This document shows, piece by piece, positions 62,437 to 64,000 of a stretch of DNA of 64,000 nt; the stretch's first letter is position 1; each line of letters opens with the position of its first letter. The notes beneath the pieces were generated by a model that saw only the letters and a program-made list of their open reading frames with translations, searched no databases and was not told the DNA's origin. The stretch lies in NCBI GenBank assembly GCA_964612975.1, contig CAZTGC010000007.1, positions 1-64,000 on the forward strand, in the 5' to 3' direction. This stretch comes from NZ13-RE01 sp964612975. Lineage in GTDB: Bacteria; Dictyoglomota; Dictyoglomia; Dictyoglomales; Dictyoglomaceae. The position numbers and the translations under genes are program-made.

Positions 62437-62659
62437 ATGAAAAAATACTTCTTATTATAAAACAGTCAAAAATACAGCGGTTGAAAAAGTGTTGAATCAA
62501 TATTGTTCTGCCGAAGACCCCTCTCACCCTGTCTTGAAAAAATTGCTGGAGGATTTGCTTGACTGGTTCATGTTGTCTAAAGGCCATATCTATCTCTTAA
62601 AAAACGAGGAGGATAAAGGTAACGGCTTTTATGAAAGAAAACTTGGTGCACCTAAATAA
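62437..62659 (+). pseudogene. IS256-family (mutator) transposase relic, N-terminus only
   Basis: After AAAGGAGG and an ATG, a one-base excess in the A run shifts the frame. Then come AVEKVLNQYCSAEDPSHPVL and KKLLEDLLDWFMLSKGHIYL, followed by KGNGFYERKLGAPK and a stop. This is the start of IS256-type transposases (LLE.LL..FL..ER...Y.....NGFY.R.LGT). Its G+C is visibly higher than its surroundings. It lies on the strand opposite to the other cassette genes. Confidence 0.6.
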
Positions 62660-62748
62660 TATTATCTACTAAATTACTTGGCTCTAGGTTATCAACTCCA
62701 CCAAGACAACATATATTTTCTTTTTAGTATACTGAGATTTCTTATAAT

Positions 62749-62785
62749 AAAAAACAGGTTCAGGATATTTTGAACCCGCTTTTTT
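62749..62785. other. Hairpin just inside the right end of the cassette
   Basis: GGTTCA (about 62758-62763) pairs with TGAACC (62771-62776), with A-rich and T-rich arms, as in the hairpin at 19301-19338. Mismatches have accumulated in the outer stem. It marks the homologous IS end. Confidence 0.6.
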
Positions 62786-62809
62786 GAATTTTACCCGTCA
62801 AACTTGCAA

Positions 62810-62861
62810 GAAACAAAAACTAAGGAGTAGGGGAGAAATCTCCTACTTTCCCATTTTTTTA
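62810..62861. repeat. 52-bp direct repeat, right copy (target-site duplication)
   Basis: It starts at the first base after the cassette's terminal repeat and matches 57719-57770 at 49 of 52 positions. It includes a fossil of the GH5 C-terminus (ETKTKE-stop, plus strand), the hairpin at 62826-62847 (now with one non-Watson-Crick pair) and the real last codons of the isomerase. Confidence 0.92.
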
Positions 62862-63589
62862 AGATTTTCTAAACATAATTTAACGCTTTCTAAAGATGGT
62901 AAATTAGGGTTCTCATATTCTACTATATACCATTCTGTTTCTCCTGTATTTTCACATATATTAAAAATTTCTTTCCAATTTATTATTCCCTCTCCAATTG
63001 CCCTTGAAGAAAGTGGATATTCCTTTAAATGAATAGTTTTTGCTCTCTTTGAATATTTTCTTAAAATCTCTATGGGATCTGCTCCTCCATTCATGGCGTT
63101 TCCTGTATCCAACTGCATAATAACATTTTCATTCACATTATCAAAAAAGAAATCCCAAAAGATTTCGCCATTTATCTTTTGAAATTCTATAGAATGATTA
63201 TGGTAACCCACAAACATACGATAAGATTTTAACTTTTCTGAGATCTCGTTTATCATCTCAATTGTTTCTAACCATCCCTTTTTATCTTCAATATATTCCT
63301 TGGGGAGAGAGGGAATAATTAAATAATTGTTTTCTAAAATAGAGTTAAATTCTACTGTTTTTTCAAACTCATCCTTCATTAACGTATTTATAGGAATATG
63401 AGTTCCTGCAACTTTTAAACCATGTCCATCTAAGACTTCTTTAAGTTCCTTTGCAGATTTGCCATAATATCCTGCAAACTCTACTCCTTCGTATCCCATC
63501 TCAGAGATCTTTTTAATTGTTCCCTCAAAATCTCTCTCACATTCTTTTCTCACAGAATAAAGTTGTAATGCAATAGGAATTCTTCGCAT
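62843..63589 (-). CDS. Sugar phosphate isomerase/epimerase-like TIM-barrel protein
   Basis: 248 aa of the xylose-isomerase-like AP-endonuclease-2 superfamily: ALQLYSVRKECERDFEGTIKKISEMGYEGVEFAGYYGKS, VAGTHIPINTL, MFVGYHNHSIEF with metal His, VIMQLDTGNAMNGGADPIEILRKYSKRAKTIHLKEYPL and WYIVEYENP with the final Glu. Members act as sugar isomerases, epimerases or inosose dehydratases. Its stop codon lies inside the right copy of the 52-bp duplication, so the cassette insertion left the protein intact. Confidence 0.85.
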   Translation of the reverse strand: MRRIPIALQLYSVRKECERDFEGTIKKISEMGYEGVEFAGYYGKSAKELKEVLDGHGLKVAGTHIPINTLMKDEFEKTVEFNSILENNYLIIPSLPKEYIEDKKGWLETIEMINEISEKLKSYRMFVGYHNHSIEFQKINGEIFWDFFFDNVNENVIMQLDTGNAMNGGADPIEILRKYSKRAKTIHLKEYPLSSRAIGEGIINWKEIFNICENTGETEWYIVEYENPNLPSLESVKLCLENLKKMGK

Positions 63590-63598
63590 TTTATCCTC

Positions 63599-64000
63599 CT
63601 AAATAATATTTTTAACCTTCGAAGAAGAGCCCTTCTTTGATATTAATATTTTATCCTTAGTTATTGCAATTATAATATTTTCCTCATCTATGACTATGGT
63701 TTCTTTATTAGAATAATTTAAAATAAGGGAATCTTTTACATCAATTGTTTTTACATTTCCTGTAATATGATTTCCCATCTCATCCTTTGGGAATATATTA
63801 TATAATGACTCCCAGCTTCCTATATCACTCCATTGAAAATCAGAGGGAATTACATACATGTTTTCTGCTTTTTCTAATATTCCTTTGTCAATTGATGAGC
63901 TCTTTATATTTTTATATACTTCTTCAATTTTTTCCTCAAAGGAATCTTTTCCTATATTTTCTTTTAAGATACTTATTTTCATATAATCCTCAGGAAGAAA
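63599..64000 (-). CDS. Mannose-1-phosphate guanylyltransferase, C-terminal part (cut by the window edge)
   Basis: The frame is open to the right edge of the window (FLPEDY precedes the first ATG at 63982). The sequence matches the end of GDP-mannose pyrophosphorylases of the ManC/type II family: SSSIDKGILEKAENMYVIPSDFQWSDIGSWESLYNIFPKDEMGNHITGN, followed by the left-handed helix part with IVIDEENIIIAITKDKILISKKG. The enzyme makes GDP-mannose for glycan assembly. It lies 9 nt upstream of the isomerase gene. The N-terminal nucleotidyltransferase domain is outside the window. Confidence 0.88.
   Translation of the reverse strand, partial: FLPEDYMKISILKENIGKDSFEEKIEEVYKNIKSSSIDKGILEKAENMYVIPSDFQWSDIGSWESLYNIFPKDEMGNHITGNVKTIDVKDSLILNYSNKETIVIDEENIIIAITKDKILISKKGSSSKVKNII

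Larger units (their letters stand above)
57771..62809 (-). mobile_element. 5.04-kb cassette with IS1634-type ends and no matching transposase
   Basis: The left edge (ACACAAATTTGACACC, then a 14-bp-stem hairpin at 57787-57821) aligns over about 85 bp with the right end of the IS relic at 20026. The right edge (complement TTGCAAGTTTGACGGGTAAA, then a GGTTCA-type hairpin) aligns with that relic's left end. The ends therefore face each other as in one element in minus orientation. A 52-bp direct repeat abuts both ends exactly. IS1634 and IS1549 are known for such long target duplications. The interior has no transposase of this family but two intact hydrolase genes and five relics. Confidence 0.85.

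Noticed and set aside
62318..62587. 89-codon minus-strand open frame
   Set aside because: It runs antisense through the IS256-type relic and then overlaps the LacI relic in another frame; its sequence is not protein-like for any family, while both relics are recognisable.
1..64000. CRISPR arrays, tRNA or rRNA genes, prophage
   Set aside because: I saw no regularly spaced short repeats, no cloverleaf-like sequence with CCA-type end, no rRNA core motifs and no phage structural or integrase genes.

Overview
The window is AT-rich, gene-dense bacterial DNA. It is dominated by carbohydrate uptake and breakdown: glycoside hydrolases of families GH2, GH5, GH29, GH32 and GH43 plus a GH51 relic, two CUT1-type sugar ABC operons, one Dpp/Opp-type operon and one TRAP operon. 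Ribosome binding sites are strong (AGGAGG type), and several promoters match TTGACA-17-TATAAT exactly. The gene set and style fit an anaerobic thermophilic polysaccharide degrader, most like Dictyoglomus. That assignment is inferred from gene content, since no search could be run.

Layout. 1-6.0 kb: SorC-type regulator, an orphan phosphate-binding PstS, a flavodoxin-like gene with no normal start codon, a fucose-isomerase-like protein and an OmpR/histidine-kinase pair. 6.0-6.95 kb: a decayed gene. 7.0-10.0 kb: a TPR membrane protein and an alpha-L-fucosidase coupled to an exported alpha-helical protein. 10.2-15.8 kb: a fructan/sucrose operon (binding protein, two permeases, GH32) with a LacI regulator and an operator overlapping the -35 box. 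16.1-20.0 kb: lone lipoamide dehydrogenase, a frameshifted DUF3782-type gene, an exported CBM-like protein and an internally deleted IS1634-type insertion sequence. 20.2-29.8 kb: ROK regulator, binding protein, two permeases, GH43, GH2 and a Gfo/Idh/MocA oxidoreductase, probably one hemicellulose-oligosaccharide operon. 29.8-34.0 kb: DUF362 protein, MDR dehydrogenase, small exported protein and AEC carrier.

34.1-39.9 kb: a glycan-assembly locus with a YdjC-type deacetylase, a fusion of a flippase-like domain with a GT-C glycosyltransferase, an alpha/alpha-barrel-like protein and a polyprenyl-phosphate-type GT2. 39.9-46.0 kb: a minus-strand sugar-acid operon (RpiR regulator, hydroxyacid dehydrogenase, KDPG aldolase, TRAP transporter, SDR). 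46.3-50.3 kb: ZIP transporter, SDR, enolase-superfamily epimerase and a broken transglutaminase-like gene. 50.6-57.7 kb: an oligosaccharide ABC operon ending in a GH5 endoglucanase.

57.8-62.8 kb: a 5.04-kb cassette bounded by IS1634-type ends and an exact-position 52-bp target duplication. It has no transposase for those ends. It carries a serine hydrolase, a type-B carboxylesterase and relics of GH51, Fe-alcohol dehydrogenase, class II aldolase, LacI regulator and IS256 transposase genes. 62.8-64.0 kb: a sugar-phosphate isomerase-like protein and the C-terminal part of a mannose-1-phosphate guanylyltransferase.

Two patterns span the window. In all four sugar or sugar-acid transport operons an intrinsic terminator lies directly between the binding-protein gene and the membrane-subunit genes. 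Three genes appear to have leaderless promoters.
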